The translations under genes and the position numbers were made by a program. A stretch of DNA of 49,719 nt from GCA-2861595 sp035536185 (GTDB taxonomy: Bacteria > Actinomycetota > Acidimicrobiia > Acidimicrobiales > GCA-2861595), in NCBI GenBank assembly GCA_035536185.1, contig DATLOM010000025.1, forward strand, positions 1 through 49,719. Direction: 5' to 3'. Numbering within the stretch: the stretch's first letter is position 1; every line of letters starts with the position of its first letter. Below are positions 15,593-24,821 of the stretch, one piece after another. The notes beneath the pieces were generated by a model. It was not told the origin of the DNA. It did no database searches and saw only the letters and a program-made list of their open reading frames with translations.

Positions 15593-16198
15593 AGGCTCGA
15601 GCGCGGCGAAGAAGAAGGACCTCACGTGCTGGAGACGTTGCTCCATGGCATCGGCCGCCAGCGGGTCGCGGTCCAGCAGGGACTCCAGGAACGGCACGTC
15701 ACTGAAGTAGCTCAGCAGCGCGCCGTACCCCGTGAGGAGGAGCTGCTCCGGGTCGTGGCGGCGGAAACGCCCCGCCGCCATCTCCTTGGCGAAGAAGGTG
15801 CACGCCCTCTGGAACAACGGCTTCAGGGCGGCTCCGAGGTCGAGGCCGAGGTGGGTGCTGTCGTCGAGGGCCGCTCGGCGGGCCATACGCACGAATTCGG
15901 GATTCTCGGAGAAGAACTGGAACCCGGCCGTGAGCACGAGGTCGACCTTGGCCCAGCCGTCCTGGGGCGAGTGGACGGCCTCACCGACCCGGCTGAACCA
16001 GTCGGCCAGGCTGACCTCGAACACCTCGCGGTACAGCGACTCCTTGGAGGGGAAGTGGTGCAGGAGGCTCGGCCGCCGGATGCCGACGGCGGCGGCGATG
16101 TCGTTCAGCGACGTCCCCTCGTACCCGTGCTGGGCGAACAGGCGCCGACCTTCGTCGAGGATGGCCTGGCGGGTCGACGGCAACGCTCGTACCGCCAC
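15590..16198 (-). CDS. TetR/AcrR family transcriptional regulator
   Basis: About 202 residues from a GTG at 16198. The frame stays open to 16333, but the extra part is Arg/Pro-rich and outside the domain; GAGGAG lies ten bases upstream of 16198. The N-terminal helix-turn-helix is GYEGTSLNDIAAAVGIRRPSL followed by HHFPSKESLYREVF. The C-terminal ligand domain is helical and of unknown ligand. The target is not evident: dacB lies directly downstream and a conserved small gene is divergent at 16349. No clear palindromic operator is visible in 16199-16348. Confidence 0.85.
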   Translation of the reverse strand: MAVRALPSTRQAILDEGRRLFAQHGYEGTSLNDIAAAVGIRRPSLLHHFPSKESLYREVFEVSLADWFSRVGEAVHSPQDGWAKVDLVLTAGFQFFSENPEFVRMARRAALDDSTHLGLDLGAALKPLFQRACTFFAKEMAAGRFRRHDPEQLLLTGYGALLSYFSDVPFLESLLDRDPLAADAMEQRLQHVRSFFFAALEP

Positions 16199-16334
16199 GC
16201 TCGCACACTCCTCGTCCTGGTCCGGTGGTACGAGGCCCGACTGCTTTGCAGACTCGCGGGGTCGAGCGTACCGGCCGCCGCCCGCCCGAGGGCGCCACCG
16301 GATCCCCAGGGCCGAAACGGGGCGGGTGCCCAAC

Positions 16335-16340
16335 TACCTT
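16335..16340 (+). promoter_or_regulatory. -10 hexamer of the 130-residue gene (leaderless)
   Basis: TACCTT, eight bases before the ATG at 16349; no ribosome site. Confidence 0.4.
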
Positions 16341-16348
16341 GGCTGCAC

Positions 16349-16741
16349 ATGGACATCGTGTCGGCTCTGTTCTGCGAGAACATCAACCTGCGCCAGGTGC
16401 CCGGCCCGGCGACCCGAATCGATCTGTCCGGGATCATGTTCTCGATGCCGGCACCGGGCGAGCCGCCCGTGACCATCGCGCCCCACCTAGTGGTGCTGAT
16501 CCGCTGCCGCACCGATGAGCCTGGCAACGGGGTCCTCGAGGTCGTCTTCCGGGACGGGGAGGGTGCCGAGGTGGCCCGCAACGTGGCTCCTTTCACCGTT
16601 GACCCGGGCAAGTTCACCTACCGTCTCGTGCGGGGTGAGCTCACCTACGAGAGCTACGGCACCATCGAGGCGCACTGCCGCGTCGGGCAGGGACCGTGGA
16701 CTGTCGTGCCCCTGACGCTGGTGCCCCCCGCTCCCGAGTAA
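16349..16741 (+). CDS. Conserved hypothetical protein, DUF6941-like
   Basis: A 130-residue soluble beta-rich protein (MDIVSALFCENINLRQVPG, then LSGIMFSMPAPGEPP, and alternating hydrophobic strands ending TVVPLTLVPPAP). The opening 'lower-case cytosolic protein with a Cys after ALF' and overall layout resemble the DUF6941 family, whose function is unknown; that match is tentative. Its stop overlaps the start of the FIST gene (TAATG), so the two are coupled. A TACCTT hexamer gives a leaderless start and may drive this pair. Confidence 0.7.
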   Translation: MDIVSALFCENINLRQVPGPATRIDLSGIMFSMPAPGEPPVTIAPHLVVLIRCRTDEPGNGVLEVVFRDGEGAEVARNVAPFTVDPGKFTYRLVRGELTYESYGTIEAHCRVGQGPWTVVPLTLVPPAPE

Positions 16742-17898
16742 TGCCGTTCGCGTCGGCCCTCTCCGAGCATCCCGTTCCCGCTGTCGCCGTAGGTGAGGTG
16801 GCCGGGCAGGTCCTGGAGAGCATCGGCCCCGCCCCCGATCTGGCCCTGCTGTTCGTGACCCCTCCCCATGCCGGCGCCCTGGAGGACGCCGCCGCCGCGG
16901 TGGCCGACATCCTGCGCCCCGCCGCCGTTCTCGGCTGTGCCGCCATTTCTGTGGTGGGCAAGGCGCGCGAGGTCGAGGAGCAGCCGGCCGTCAGCCTCTG
17001 GGCGGCCCGGTTCGGAACTGTCGAGGCGGTGCGCATCGAGGCCACGCCCGGCCCTGGTGGTTTCGACCTGACCGGGCTGCCCGCCGAGCTCCCGTTCGAG
17101 CCCAGGGCCCTGTTGCTGCTGGCCGACCCGTTCTCCTTCCCGATCGACGCCCTCTACGCCGAGGTCGCCCGGCTCTACCCGGGCCTCCCCGTGGTGGGGG
17201 GCAACGCCTCTGCGGCGCGCGGGCCGGGCGGCAACCGTCTCGTGCTCGACCGCCGGGTCCACACGGCCGGCGCCGTGGGCGTCTTCCTGGGCCCGGGCGT
17301 ACAGGTCGAGGCCGTCGTGTCCCAAGGATGCCGGCCCATCGGGCGCCCCTACGTCGTGACCCGCTCGGAGCGCAACGTCATCCACGAGCTGGGCGGCGAG
17401 ACGGCTCTGGCCCGGCTCCTGCAGATGACGAACACCGACATCTCGGCGGAGGACGTGGAGCTGATCAACCACGGCCTCCACGTCGGGCGGGTCATAAACG
17501 AGAGCAAGCTCGACTTCGAGCGCGGCGACTTCCTGGTCCACAACGTCCTGGGGGCCGACCAGTCGACAGGCGCCATCGCCGTCAACGAGGTCATCGACGT
17601 GGGCACCACCGTCCAGTTCCACGTGAGGGACGCGGCGACAGCCGACGAGGACCTGCGGGACCTTCTCGGCGGTCGCCATGCCGACGGCGCCTTGTTGTTC
17701 ACCTGCAACGGCCGCGGGATCCGGCTCTTCGGAGCACCCGACCACGACGCCGGCGTCCTCGACGAGCGGGTGGGCGTCCCTTCGGCCGGGTTCTTTGCCG
17801 CCGGAGAGTTCGGTCCGATCGGCGGGCGCAACTTCGTGCACGGTTTCACGGCGTCCATCGCCCTGTTCACGGAGGAGGCGGGCCGGGCTGTCGGTTAG
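16741..17898 (+). CDS. FIST domain protein
   Basis: A 385-residue protein covering only the FIST-N (about 10-200) and FIST-C (about 210-375) domains. FIST is a predicted small-ligand sensor domain, thought to bind amino acids or other metabolites; in many bacteria it is attached to signalling outputs, but none is attached here. Family-like stretches are PVVGGNASAARG, AVGVFLGPGVQVEAVVSQGCRPIG and the ALLFTCNGRG segment near the end. The ATG overlaps the upstream stop. Its own stop TAG forms part of the tkt -10 hexamer. It may sense a carbon metabolite for the following operon, but this is speculation from position. Confidence 0.85.
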   Translation: MPFASALSEHPVPAVAVGEVAGQVLESIGPAPDLALLFVTPPHAGALEDAAAAVADILRPAAVLGCAAISVVGKAREVEEQPAVSLWAARFGTVEAVRIEATPGPGGFDLTGLPAELPFEPRALLLLADPFSFPIDALYAEVARLYPGLPVVGGNASAARGPGGNRLVLDRRVHTAGAVGVFLGPGVQVEAVVSQGCRPIGRPYVVTRSERNVIHELGGETALARLLQMTNTDISAEDVELINHGLHVGRVINESKLDFERGDFLVHNVLGADQSTGAIAVNEVIDVGTTVQFHVRDAATADEDLRDLLGGRHADGALLFTCNGRGIRLFGAPDHDAGVLDERVGVPSAGFFAAGEFGPIGGRNFVHGFTASIALFTEEAGRAVG

Positions 17899-17901
17899 GT
17901 T
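17896..17901 (+). promoter_or_regulatory. -10 hexamer of tkt (leaderless)
   Basis: TAGGTT, eight bases before the tkt ATG; the TAG doubles as the FIST stop codon. It may be the main promoter of the pentose-phosphate operon. Confidence 0.45.
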
Positions 17902-17909
17902 TGGGTCCC

Positions 17910-19898
17910 ATGATCGACAGGGACCTCGAGCAGCTCGGCATCAACGTCATCCGGGGCCTGGCCATGGATGGGCCGCAGAAGGCCAACTCCGGCCATCCGG
18001 GCACGGCCATGGCACTGGCTCCCCTGGCCCACGTGCTGTGGACCAGGATCATGCGCCACGACCCCTCGGAGCCGGATTGGCCCGACCGTGACCGCTTCGT
18101 GCTCTCCGTCGGCCACGCGTCGATCCTCTTGTACTCCATGCTCCACCTCACCGGCTACGAGCTCACGCTCGACGACCTGAGGTCCTTCCGCCAGTGGGGC
18201 AGCAAGACCCCAGGTCATCCGGAGGTCCACCACACGAAGGGCGTAGAGGTCACCACCGGACCTCTCGGCCAGGGCTTCGCCAACGCCGTGGGCATGGGGA
18301 TCGCGGAGCGCTGGCTGCGGGCCCGCTTCGGCCCCGAGACCTGCGACCACCACACCTTCGTGCTCTGCAGCGACGGCGACCTGCAGGAGGGCATCAGCCA
18401 CGAGGCCGGGTCGCTGGCCGGGCACCTGGGCCTCGGCCGCCTGGTGTACGTCTACGACGACAACCACATCACGATCGACGGGCCCACCGAGCTCTCCTAC
18501 AGCGACGACGTCCCCAAGCGCTTCGAGGCCTACGGCTGGCACGTCGACAACGTGGGCGAGATCGCCAACGACACCGACGCGCTGGAGGACGCCGTGCGGC
18601 GGGCCATGGCCGTGGAGGACCGGCCCTCCATGATCGTCCTGCGCAGCCACATCGGCTACCCGTCGCCCAAGTACACCGACACCGCGGAGGCCCACGGCAA
18701 CCCGTTCGGTGAGGAGGAGATCAAGGTCACCAAGGAGATCCTCGGCCTGCCACCGGAGGAGACCTTCTGGGTCCCCGACGAGGTCCTCGACATGTACCGG
18801 CAGTGCATCCCCCGCGGCCAGGCCCTGCGCAAGGACTGGGAGGCACGCCTGTCGGCCTGGGGTGGCGACCGGAAGCTGCTCGACGCCTGCCTGGACGGGC
18901 GGGGGCTGTCGGGATGGGAATCCCAGCTACCGACCTTCGAGGCCGGTACCAAGATGGCCACCCGCAAAGCCAGCGGCGCCTGCGTCAACGCCATCGCCGA
19001 CGTGGTGCCGGGTCTCCTGGCCGGCGGCGCCGACCTCACCGACAACACCGGCACGTTCCTCAAGGACCAGGGCGTGCAGTCGGCGAAGGATCCCGGTGGA
19101 CGGCTCGTGTACTTCGGGATCCGGGAGCACGGGATGGGCGCCATCATGAACGGCGCCGCCCTCCACGGCGGGGTGATACCCGTGGGCGGGACCTTCTTCA
19201 TCTTCAGCGACTACATGCGGCCCGCCGTCCGCCTGGCTGCCGTCAGCGAGGCCAAGGTGGTCTACTCCTGGACCCATGACTCGGTCGGTCTCGGGGAGGA
19301 CGGGCCGACCCACCAGCCCATCGAGCACATCGCCGCCATGCGGGCCATGCACGGGCTCCGGGTCATCCGCCCCGCCGACGCCAACGAGACGTCCCACGCC
19401 TGGCGTGTCGCCATCGAGTCCAACGGCCCGACGGCGATGCTCCTGTCCCGTCAGGACCTCCCGGTCCTCGAGGGGACGGCCGAGCGGGCCGACGACGTGG
19501 CCCGCGGCGCCTACGTGCTCTCCGCCGGGGGCGACGAACCCGACATCCTGCTCATCGGCACGGGCAGCGAGGTCCACGTGTGCCTGGCCGCGGCCGAAGA
19601 GCTGTCGGCCGCCGGCGTGGTGGCCCGCGTGATCTCCATGCCCTCGTGGGAGCTGTTCGAGGAGCAGGACGAGAGCTACCAGGAGGAGGTCATCCCGCCT
19701 GAGCTACCGGCTCTCGCCGTGGAGGCGGGCTCGTCGTTCGGATGGGAGCGGTGGGCGCTCGACTCGGTGTCCATCGACCGTTTCGGCGCCTCCGCCCCTG
19801 GGAAGGTCGCGCTGGAGAACCTGGGCTTCACCCCTGCCAACGTGGCCGAAGTGGCCAGGGAGTTGCTGTCCGAGTTGGAGGACGACGACGAGGGGTAG
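17910..19898 (+). CDS. tkt: Transketolase
   Basis: A 662-residue thiamine-diphosphate enzyme that moves two-carbon units between sugar phosphates in the non-oxidative pentose-phosphate pathway. Visible motifs are the N-terminal ANSGHPGTAMALAP, VLSVGHAS, the cofactor motif SDGDLQEGISHE through DDNHITID, the pyrimidine-domain segment FFIFSDYMRPAVRLAA and HDSVGLGEDGPTHQPIEH. The length is normal. It is the first enzyme of a seven-gene carbon operon; tal follows after six bases. Confidence 0.96.
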   Translation: MIDRDLEQLGINVIRGLAMDGPQKANSGHPGTAMALAPLAHVLWTRIMRHDPSEPDWPDRDRFVLSVGHASILLYSMLHLTGYELTLDDLRSFRQWGSKTPGHPEVHHTKGVEVTTGPLGQGFANAVGMGIAERWLRARFGPETCDHHTFVLCSDGDLQEGISHEAGSLAGHLGLGRLVYVYDDNHITIDGPTELSYSDDVPKRFEAYGWHVDNVGEIANDTDALEDAVRRAMAVEDRPSMIVLRSHIGYPSPKYTDTAEAHGNPFGEEEIKVTKEILGLPPEETFWVPDEVLDMYRQCIPRGQALRKDWEARLSAWGGDRKLLDACLDGRGLSGWESQLPTFEAGTKMATRKASGACVNAIADVVPGLLAGGADLTDNTGTFLKDQGVQSAKDPGGRLVYFGIREHGMGAIMNGAALHGGVIPVGGTFFIFSDYMRPAVRLAAVSEAKVVYSWTHDSVGLGEDGPTHQPIEHIAAMRAMHGLRVIRPADANETSHAWRVAIESNGPTAMLLSRQDLPVLEGTAERADDVARGAYVLSAGGDEPDILLIGTGSEVHVCLAAAEELSAAGVVARVISMPSWELFEEQDESYQEEVIPPELPALAVEAGSSFGWERWALDSVSIDRFGASAPGKVALENLGFTPANVAEVARELLSELEDDDEG

Positions 19899-19904
19899 CA
19901 CCAC

Positions 19905-20999
19905 GTGACCCGACTTCATGAGCTGTTCCAACAGCACCGACAGAGCCCCTGGATAGACAACCTCACCCGGTCCATGATCGGGAGCGGCCGCCTGCAGGCG
20001 CTGGTGGACGACGGGGTGCGTGGCGTCACGTCCAACCCCACGATCTTCGCCAAGGCCATCTCGGCGGGAACCGACTACGACGAGCAGCTGGCCGGGCTCC
20101 TCGAAGTTCACGGTGTCGAGGACGCCTACTGGGCCCTGGTGGTCAGGGACATCGAAGGGGCGCTGGAGATGCTGCGTCCCCTGCACGACGCCTGCGGCGG
20201 CCGTGACGGCTTCGTCTCCCTCGAGGTGGCCCCGTCGATCGCCCACGACACGGCGGCCACGGAGGCGGCGGCGAGGTCGCTGCACGAGCTCATTGACCGG
20301 CCAAACCTCATGATGAAGATCCCGGCCACGGCCGAGGGGGTCCCGGCCATTGCCACCATGACCGGCGAGGGACGGAACATCAACGTCACCCTCATCTTCG
20401 GCCTCGACCGCTACGACGAGGTGATCGAGGCCTATCTGAGCGGGCTCGAGGCCTTCGAGGGCGACCTGTCCACGGTTCACGGCGTGGCCTCGTTCTTCGT
20501 CAGCCGGGTCGACACCGAAGTGGATCGCCGCCTCGAGGCCCTCGGTACCGAGGAGGCTATGGCCCTCCGGGGCAAGGCGGCCGTGGCCCAGGCCAAGCTG
20601 GCCTACCAGCTGTTCCGCCGGCGCTTCTCCGGCGACCGCTGGGAGGCCCTGCGGGCACGGGGGGCCGGCGTGCAGCGGCCCCTGTGGGCCTCCACCTCCA
20701 CCAAGAACGTCGCTTATCCCGACCTGCTGTACGTCGACAACCTCATCGGGCCAGACACCGTGAACACGATGCCCGAAGCCACCATCGAGGCCTTCTGCGA
20801 CCACGGCACCCTGGCCACCACGGTCGACGTGGACGCCGACGGGGCGGGCGAGGTGCTGCGCCGCCTCGGCGAGCTGGGAGTCGACATGGCCGATGTCGCC
20901 AGGGTCCTCGAGGACGAGGGTGTGGCCAGCTTCGCCAAGTCCTTCGACGAGCTCATCCAGGCCATGACGGACAAGGCGAACGTGCGTCACGGGTCGTGA
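19905..20999 (+). CDS. tal: Transaldolase
   Basis: A 364-residue transaldolase that transfers the dihydroxyacetone unit between sugar phosphates. The N-terminal SPWIDNLTRSMI and GVTSNPTIFAKAI segments are diagnostic of the long actinobacterial/cyanobacterial type; the Schiff-base lysine is K138 in LMMKIPATAEG; the later STSTKNVAYPDLLYVDNLIG is also typical. The start is GTG at 19905, just after tkt. Its stop overlaps the pgi start by 4 bp. In some actinomycetes tal and pgi are fused into one protein; here they are separate but coupled. Confidence 0.95.
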   Translation: MTRLHELFQQHRQSPWIDNLTRSMIGSGRLQALVDDGVRGVTSNPTIFAKAISAGTDYDEQLAGLLEVHGVEDAYWALVVRDIEGALEMLRPLHDACGGRDGFVSLEVAPSIAHDTAATEAAARSLHELIDRPNLMMKIPATAEGVPAIATMTGEGRNINVTLIFGLDRYDEVIEAYLSGLEAFEGDLSTVHGVASFFVSRVDTEVDRRLEALGTEEAMALRGKAAVAQAKLAYQLFRRRFSGDRWEALRARGAGVQRPLWASTSTKNVAYPDLLYVDNLIGPDTVNTMPEATIEAFCDHGTLATTVDVDADGAGEVLRRLGELGVDMADVARVLEDEGVASFAKSFDELIQAMTDKANVRHGS

Positions 21000-22345
21000 G
21001 CGAAGCTCTGTTCCAGAGGCTGTCCGACAGGGACCCTTCGTTGTGGCCGGCCGGCAACGTGTCGGCGACCCGCCTGGGGTGGCTCGACGTGGTCAGCCGC
21101 ATGCGCACCGAGTCCGACGAGATCATGGCCTGGGCCCGGGGGATCGACGCCGGCAAGGTGGTGCTGCTGGGCATGGGTGGTTCCTCGCTCGGCCCGGAGG
21201 TGCTCCGGGCCGCCGTCGGGTCCGAGCGCCTGGTGGTTCTCGACACCACCGAGCCGGGGACCGTTGCCGCCGTCGACACCGACGACGCCTTCTTCCTCGT
21301 CTCCTCCAAATCCGGGTCGACGCTGGAGCCGCAGGCGCTTCTCTCCTACTTCTGGAGCAAGGTGCCCGACGGCGCCCGCTTCGCCGCCATCACGGATCCC
21401 GGCTCACCGCTGGACGAGCAGGCCACCGACTCCGGTTTCTCGCGGGTCTTCCGCAACCCGGCCGACATCGGCGGCCGGTACTCCGTGCTCTCCTACTTCG
21501 GTCTCGTACCTGCTGCGCTCTGCGGCATCGACATCGGCGAGCTGTGCGAGCAGGCGATGTCAGCCGACACGGCCCAGGCGGTGGAGCTGGGCGTCGCCAT
21601 GGGCGAGGCGGCCCTCGCAGGTCGCGACAAGCTCACCGTCGTGGTCCCTCGGCGCTTCGCCGCCTTCGGCCTGTGGGTGGAGCAGCTGGTCGCCGAGTCC
21701 ACGGGCAAGCGGGGCCTCGGGGTGATACCCGTTCCCACCACCGAGGTGGAGACGGGCGATGACCGCCACGTCGTCGCCCTGGAGCTGGAGGAGCCGGCCC
21801 AGCTCGCCTCGGAGTTCATGCGCTGGATGATCGCTGCGGCCGTGGCCGGCCACACTCTCGGCGTCGACCCTTTCGACGAGCCGGACGTGGCCGTGGCCAA
21901 GGCGAACACGGCCAAGGTGCTGGCCAACCTCCCGCTGTCCGAACCCACTGCGGCCGACCCGGCCGGTGTCACGGAGTGGCTCGAGGCCCAGGTTCGGCCC
22001 GGCGACTACGTCTCGGTGCAGGCGTACCTCCCCTTTGGGCAGGACACCGAGCTGGAACGGCTCCGGCGAACGCTGCGCGACGGCCTCGGGGGTATGGCGG
22101 TCACGTCGGGGTACGGGCCCCGCTTCCTCCACTCGACGGGCCAGTTGCACAAGGGCGGGCCCAACACCGTCGTGGCCGTGCAGCTCGTCGGCCGCACTCC
22201 TGTCCCGTCGGTTCCCATCCCGTCCCTGCCCTACGACTTCGGCACACTGATCGCCGCGCAGTCCCTCGGCGATTACCAGAGCCTCGTCGACCGGGGCAGG
22301 CGGGTCCTACGGGTGGCGGTCGACGACCTGAAGGAGATCGGCTGA
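20996..22345 (+). CDS. pgi: Glucose-6-phosphate isomerase (short, Tal-Pgi type)
   Basis: A 449-residue isomerase, shorter than the 550-residue E. coli type and like the Pgi half of fused Tal-Pgi proteins. Two SIS sugar-binding halves are visible: VVLLGMGGSSLGPEVLRAA and FLVSSKSGSTLEPQALLSYF, with GRYSVLSYFGLVPA later and FLHSTGQLHKGGPN near the end. The GTG start lies within GTGA shared with the tal stop, and the stop shares TGATG with gnd. It links fructose-6-phosphate from tkt/tal back to glucose-6-phosphate for Zwf. Confidence 0.93.
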   Translation: MSEALFQRLSDRDPSLWPAGNVSATRLGWLDVVSRMRTESDEIMAWARGIDAGKVVLLGMGGSSLGPEVLRAAVGSERLVVLDTTEPGTVAAVDTDDAFFLVSSKSGSTLEPQALLSYFWSKVPDGARFAAITDPGSPLDEQATDSGFSRVFRNPADIGGRYSVLSYFGLVPAALCGIDIGELCEQAMSADTAQAVELGVAMGEAALAGRDKLTVVVPRRFAAFGLWVEQLVAESTGKRGLGVIPVPTTEVETGDDRHVVALELEEPAQLASEFMRWMIAAAVAGHTLGVDPFDEPDVAVAKANTAKVLANLPLSEPTAADPAGVTEWLEAQVRPGDYVSVQAYLPFGQDTELERLRRTLRDGLGGMAVTSGYGPRFLHSTGQLHKGGPNTVVAVQLVGRTPVPSVPIPSLPYDFGTLIAAQSLGDYQSLVDRGRRVLRVAVDDLKEIG

Positions 22346-23313
22346 TGCAGTTGGGCATGGTGGGGTTCGGTCGAATGGGTGCGAACATGAGCCGGAGGCT
22401 GGTGGAGCACGGTCACCAGGTGGTGGCTTACGACCGGGACCCCGACCTGATCGCCAAGGCGCCCGACGACGGCGTGGCCGGCGTCAAGAGCCTCGATGAC
22501 CTCGTGGCCGCTCTCGATCCGCCCCGGGCCATCTGGTGCATGGTGCCGGCCGGCGAGCCCACCCGCTCCACGGTCGAGGCGCTGGCTACGGCACTCGAGC
22601 GGGGCGACACGATCGTCGACGGTGGCAACTCCAACTACCAGGAGGCCGTGGCCGCCTCTGCCCGCCTCCGCGAGCGGGGCATCGGGTACGTGGACGCCGG
22701 CGTCTCCGGCGGCGTGTGGGGGCTGAAGAACGGCTACTGCCTCATGGTCGGTGGGGATCCCGACGCCGTCAGGCCTTTGGAGCCGCTCTTCCGGGACCTC
22801 GCCCCGCCCGACGGCTATGCCCACGTCGGGCCCTCGGGTGCCGGCCACTACACCAAGATGATCCACAACGGGATCGAGTACGGGATGCTCCAGGCCTACG
22901 CAGAGGGTTTCGCCCTCCTCGACGCGGCCGGGGAGTTCGAACTCGATCTGCACCAGGTGGCGGCGCTGTGGAACCAGGGCTCGGTGGTGCGGTCATGGCT
23001 GTTGGAGCTGGCCGAGCTGGCCCTGGCCGAGCCCCAGGAGTTCGCCAAGATCCGAGGTTTCGTCGAGGACTCCGGCGAGGGCCGCTGGACAGTGGAGGAG
23101 GCCATCCGCCGGTCGGTCTCGGCGCCGGTGATCGCCGCCTCTCTCTTCGCCCGCTTCTCCTCACGCGACGAGGAGCGGTTCGCCGCCCGCATCGTGGCCG
23201 CCTTGCGGAACCAGTTCGGCGGCCACCGCTTCCTGACCGAGGCGGCGGGGGCCGAGGAGGCGAGGAAGGAAGGCGACGAGGGAGCCGGCGGGGCGGCCGG
23301 CGGGCGGGCATGA
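22345..23313 (+). CDS. gnd: 6-phosphogluconate dehydrogenase, decarboxylating (short form)
   Basis: A 322-residue short-form enzyme that oxidises and decarboxylates 6-phosphogluconate to ribulose-5-phosphate. The N-terminal Rossmann motif is LGMVGFGRMGANMSRRL followed by AYDRDP; an acidic residue after the second strand favours NAD over NADP (inference). Catalytic-region motifs are DGGNSNYQE, DAGVSGGVWGLKNGYCLMVGG and GHYTKMIHNGIEYGMLQAY (Lys and His/Asn of the active site). The last 25 residues are Gly/Glu/Ala-rich. It is coupled at both ends (TGATG and ATGA). Confidence 0.93.
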   Translation: MQLGMVGFGRMGANMSRRLVEHGHQVVAYDRDPDLIAKAPDDGVAGVKSLDDLVAALDPPRAIWCMVPAGEPTRSTVEALATALERGDTIVDGGNSNYQEAVAASARLRERGIGYVDAGVSGGVWGLKNGYCLMVGGDPDAVRPLEPLFRDLAPPDGYAHVGPSGAGHYTKMIHNGIEYGMLQAYAEGFALLDAAGEFELDLHQVAALWNQGSVVRSWLLELAELALAEPQEFAKIRGFVEDSGEGRWTVEEAIRRSVSAPVIAASLFARFSSRDEERFAARIVAALRNQFGGHRFLTEAAGAEEARKEGDEGAGGAAGGRA

Positions 23314-24821
23314 GCCCGGACAACCCTCTGCTCGAGGGCCTGGAGGTCGAGCGGCGGGCACCGCCGTGCGTTCTGGTCGTCTTCGGCGCATCGGGTGACC
23401 TCACCACCCGCAAGCTGGGCCCTGCCCTGGAGGCGCTGGCCTCCAACCGCCAGCTCCCGCTGGCCTTCTCGGTCGTGGGCGTCGCCCGCACGGAGATGAG
23501 CGACGAGGACTTCCGGAGCCGCATGCTGGAGGTCGTCAAGAAGCCGAGCGCGGCGTGGGAACGCCTCGTGGCCGGGTTCCGGTACGTCAGCGGTGACTAC
23601 ACGTGCCCCGACACCTTCGACCAGCTGAGGCGGGTTCTCCAGGAGGTCGACGAGGAGAGGGGGACGTCGGGTAACCGGGTGTACTACCTGGCCACGGTGC
23701 CGGAGGTGTTCGCCGGCGTCGCCTCCTCCCTCGGTGAGCACGGCCTCAACCAGTCGGCCCGCGAGGATTCCTTCGTCCGCCTGGTGGTCGAGAAGCCCTT
23801 CGGGCGGGACCTGGCCAGCTCCCACCGGCTCGACGAGACGCTGCACGACTCGTTCAGGGAGGACCAGCTCTACCGGATCGACCACTACCTGGGGAAGGAG
23901 ACGGTGCAGAACGTCCTCGCCCTTCGCTTTGCCAACTCCATCTTCGAGCCCATCTGGAACCGGCGGTACGTGGACCACGTGCAGATCACGGTGGCGGAAT
24001 CCCTCGGGGTGGGCCACCGTGGAGGCTTCTACGAGACGGCCGGGGCGCTGCGCGACATCGTCCAGAACCACGTGCTGCAGGTCCTCGGCCTGACCCTGAT
24101 GGAGCCCCCGGCCACGGTGGACGCCAAGGGCATCCGCGACGAGAAGGTGAAGGCCCTGCGGGCCATCGACATCCTCCGGCCCGAGGAGGTGGCGACGGAC
24201 GTGGTCCGGGCCCAGTACGAGGCCGGGTGGGCCGAGGGCGAGATGTCGCCGGGTTACCGGGAGGAGGAGGGGGTGGCCCCGGACAGCCGCACCGAGACCT
24301 ACGTGGCCATGAAGGTGCGGGTGGACAACTGGCGGTGGGCCGGGGTGCCCTTCTACGTGCGCACGGGCAAGTGCCTCCCGAAGCGGATCACCGAGGTGGC
24401 CATGCAGTTCCACACCGTGCCCCATCTGCCCTTCGCCTCGGGAGCAGCTCAGGGCCTGGAGCCGAACGCGCTGGTCCTGCGCATACAGCCCGACGAGGGC
24501 ATCACCCTCCGCTTCGGCGCCAAGGTCCCCGGCCAGGCCTTCGAGGTCCGCAGCGTGTCCATGGACTTCTCCTATGGCGCCGCCTTCCTGGAGGAGACGC
24601 CCGAGGCCTACGAGCGGCTCCTCCTCGACGCCATGGTGGGGGACCCCACCCTGTTCATCCGGGCCGACGAGGTGGAGCAGGCCTGGGTGGTGGTGGAGCC
24701 GTTGCTGGCCGCATGGGAGAGGGACGAGGTCCCGCTGGCTCGCTACCCCGCCGGCACGTGGGGGCCGCGTGAGGCGGACCGGCTGCTGGAGAAGGACGGC
24801 CGCCGGTGGCGCAGCCCGTGA
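23310..24821 (+). CDS. zwf: Glucose-6-phosphate 1-dehydrogenase
   Basis: A 503-residue enzyme for the first step of the oxidative pentose-phosphate pathway. The coenzyme-binding motif is VVFGASGDLTTRKLGPAL. The substrate signature RIDHYLGKETVQNVLALRFAN contains the catalytic-site His and Lys. Length and the FYVRTGKCLPKRITEV segment fit actinobacterial Zwf. ATGA overlap with gnd and GTGA overlap with opcA show tight coupling; actinobacterial Zwf usually needs OpcA for assembly and redox control. Confidence 0.96.
   Translation: MSPDNPLLEGLEVERRAPPCVLVVFGASGDLTTRKLGPALEALASNRQLPLAFSVVGVARTEMSDEDFRSRMLEVVKKPSAAWERLVAGFRYVSGDYTCPDTFDQLRRVLQEVDEERGTSGNRVYYLATVPEVFAGVASSLGEHGLNQSAREDSFVRLVVEKPFGRDLASSHRLDETLHDSFREDQLYRIDHYLGKETVQNVLALRFANSIFEPIWNRRYVDHVQITVAESLGVGHRGGFYETAGALRDIVQNHVLQVLGLTLMEPPATVDAKGIRDEKVKALRAIDILRPEEVATDVVRAQYEAGWAEGEMSPGYREEEGVAPDSRTETYVAMKVRVDNWRWAGVPFYVRTGKCLPKRITEVAMQFHTVPHLPFASGAAQGLEPNALVLRIQPDEGITLRFGAKVPGQAFEVRSVSMDFSYGAAFLEETPEAYERLLLDAMVGDPTLFIRADEVEQAWVVVEPLLAAWERDEVPLARYPAGTWGPREADRLLEKDGRRWRSP

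Noticed and set aside
19905..22345. Tal-Pgi fusion protein
   Set aside because: A clear TGA at 20997-20999 ends tal and a GTG in the overlap starts pgi in a different frame, so these are two coupled genes.
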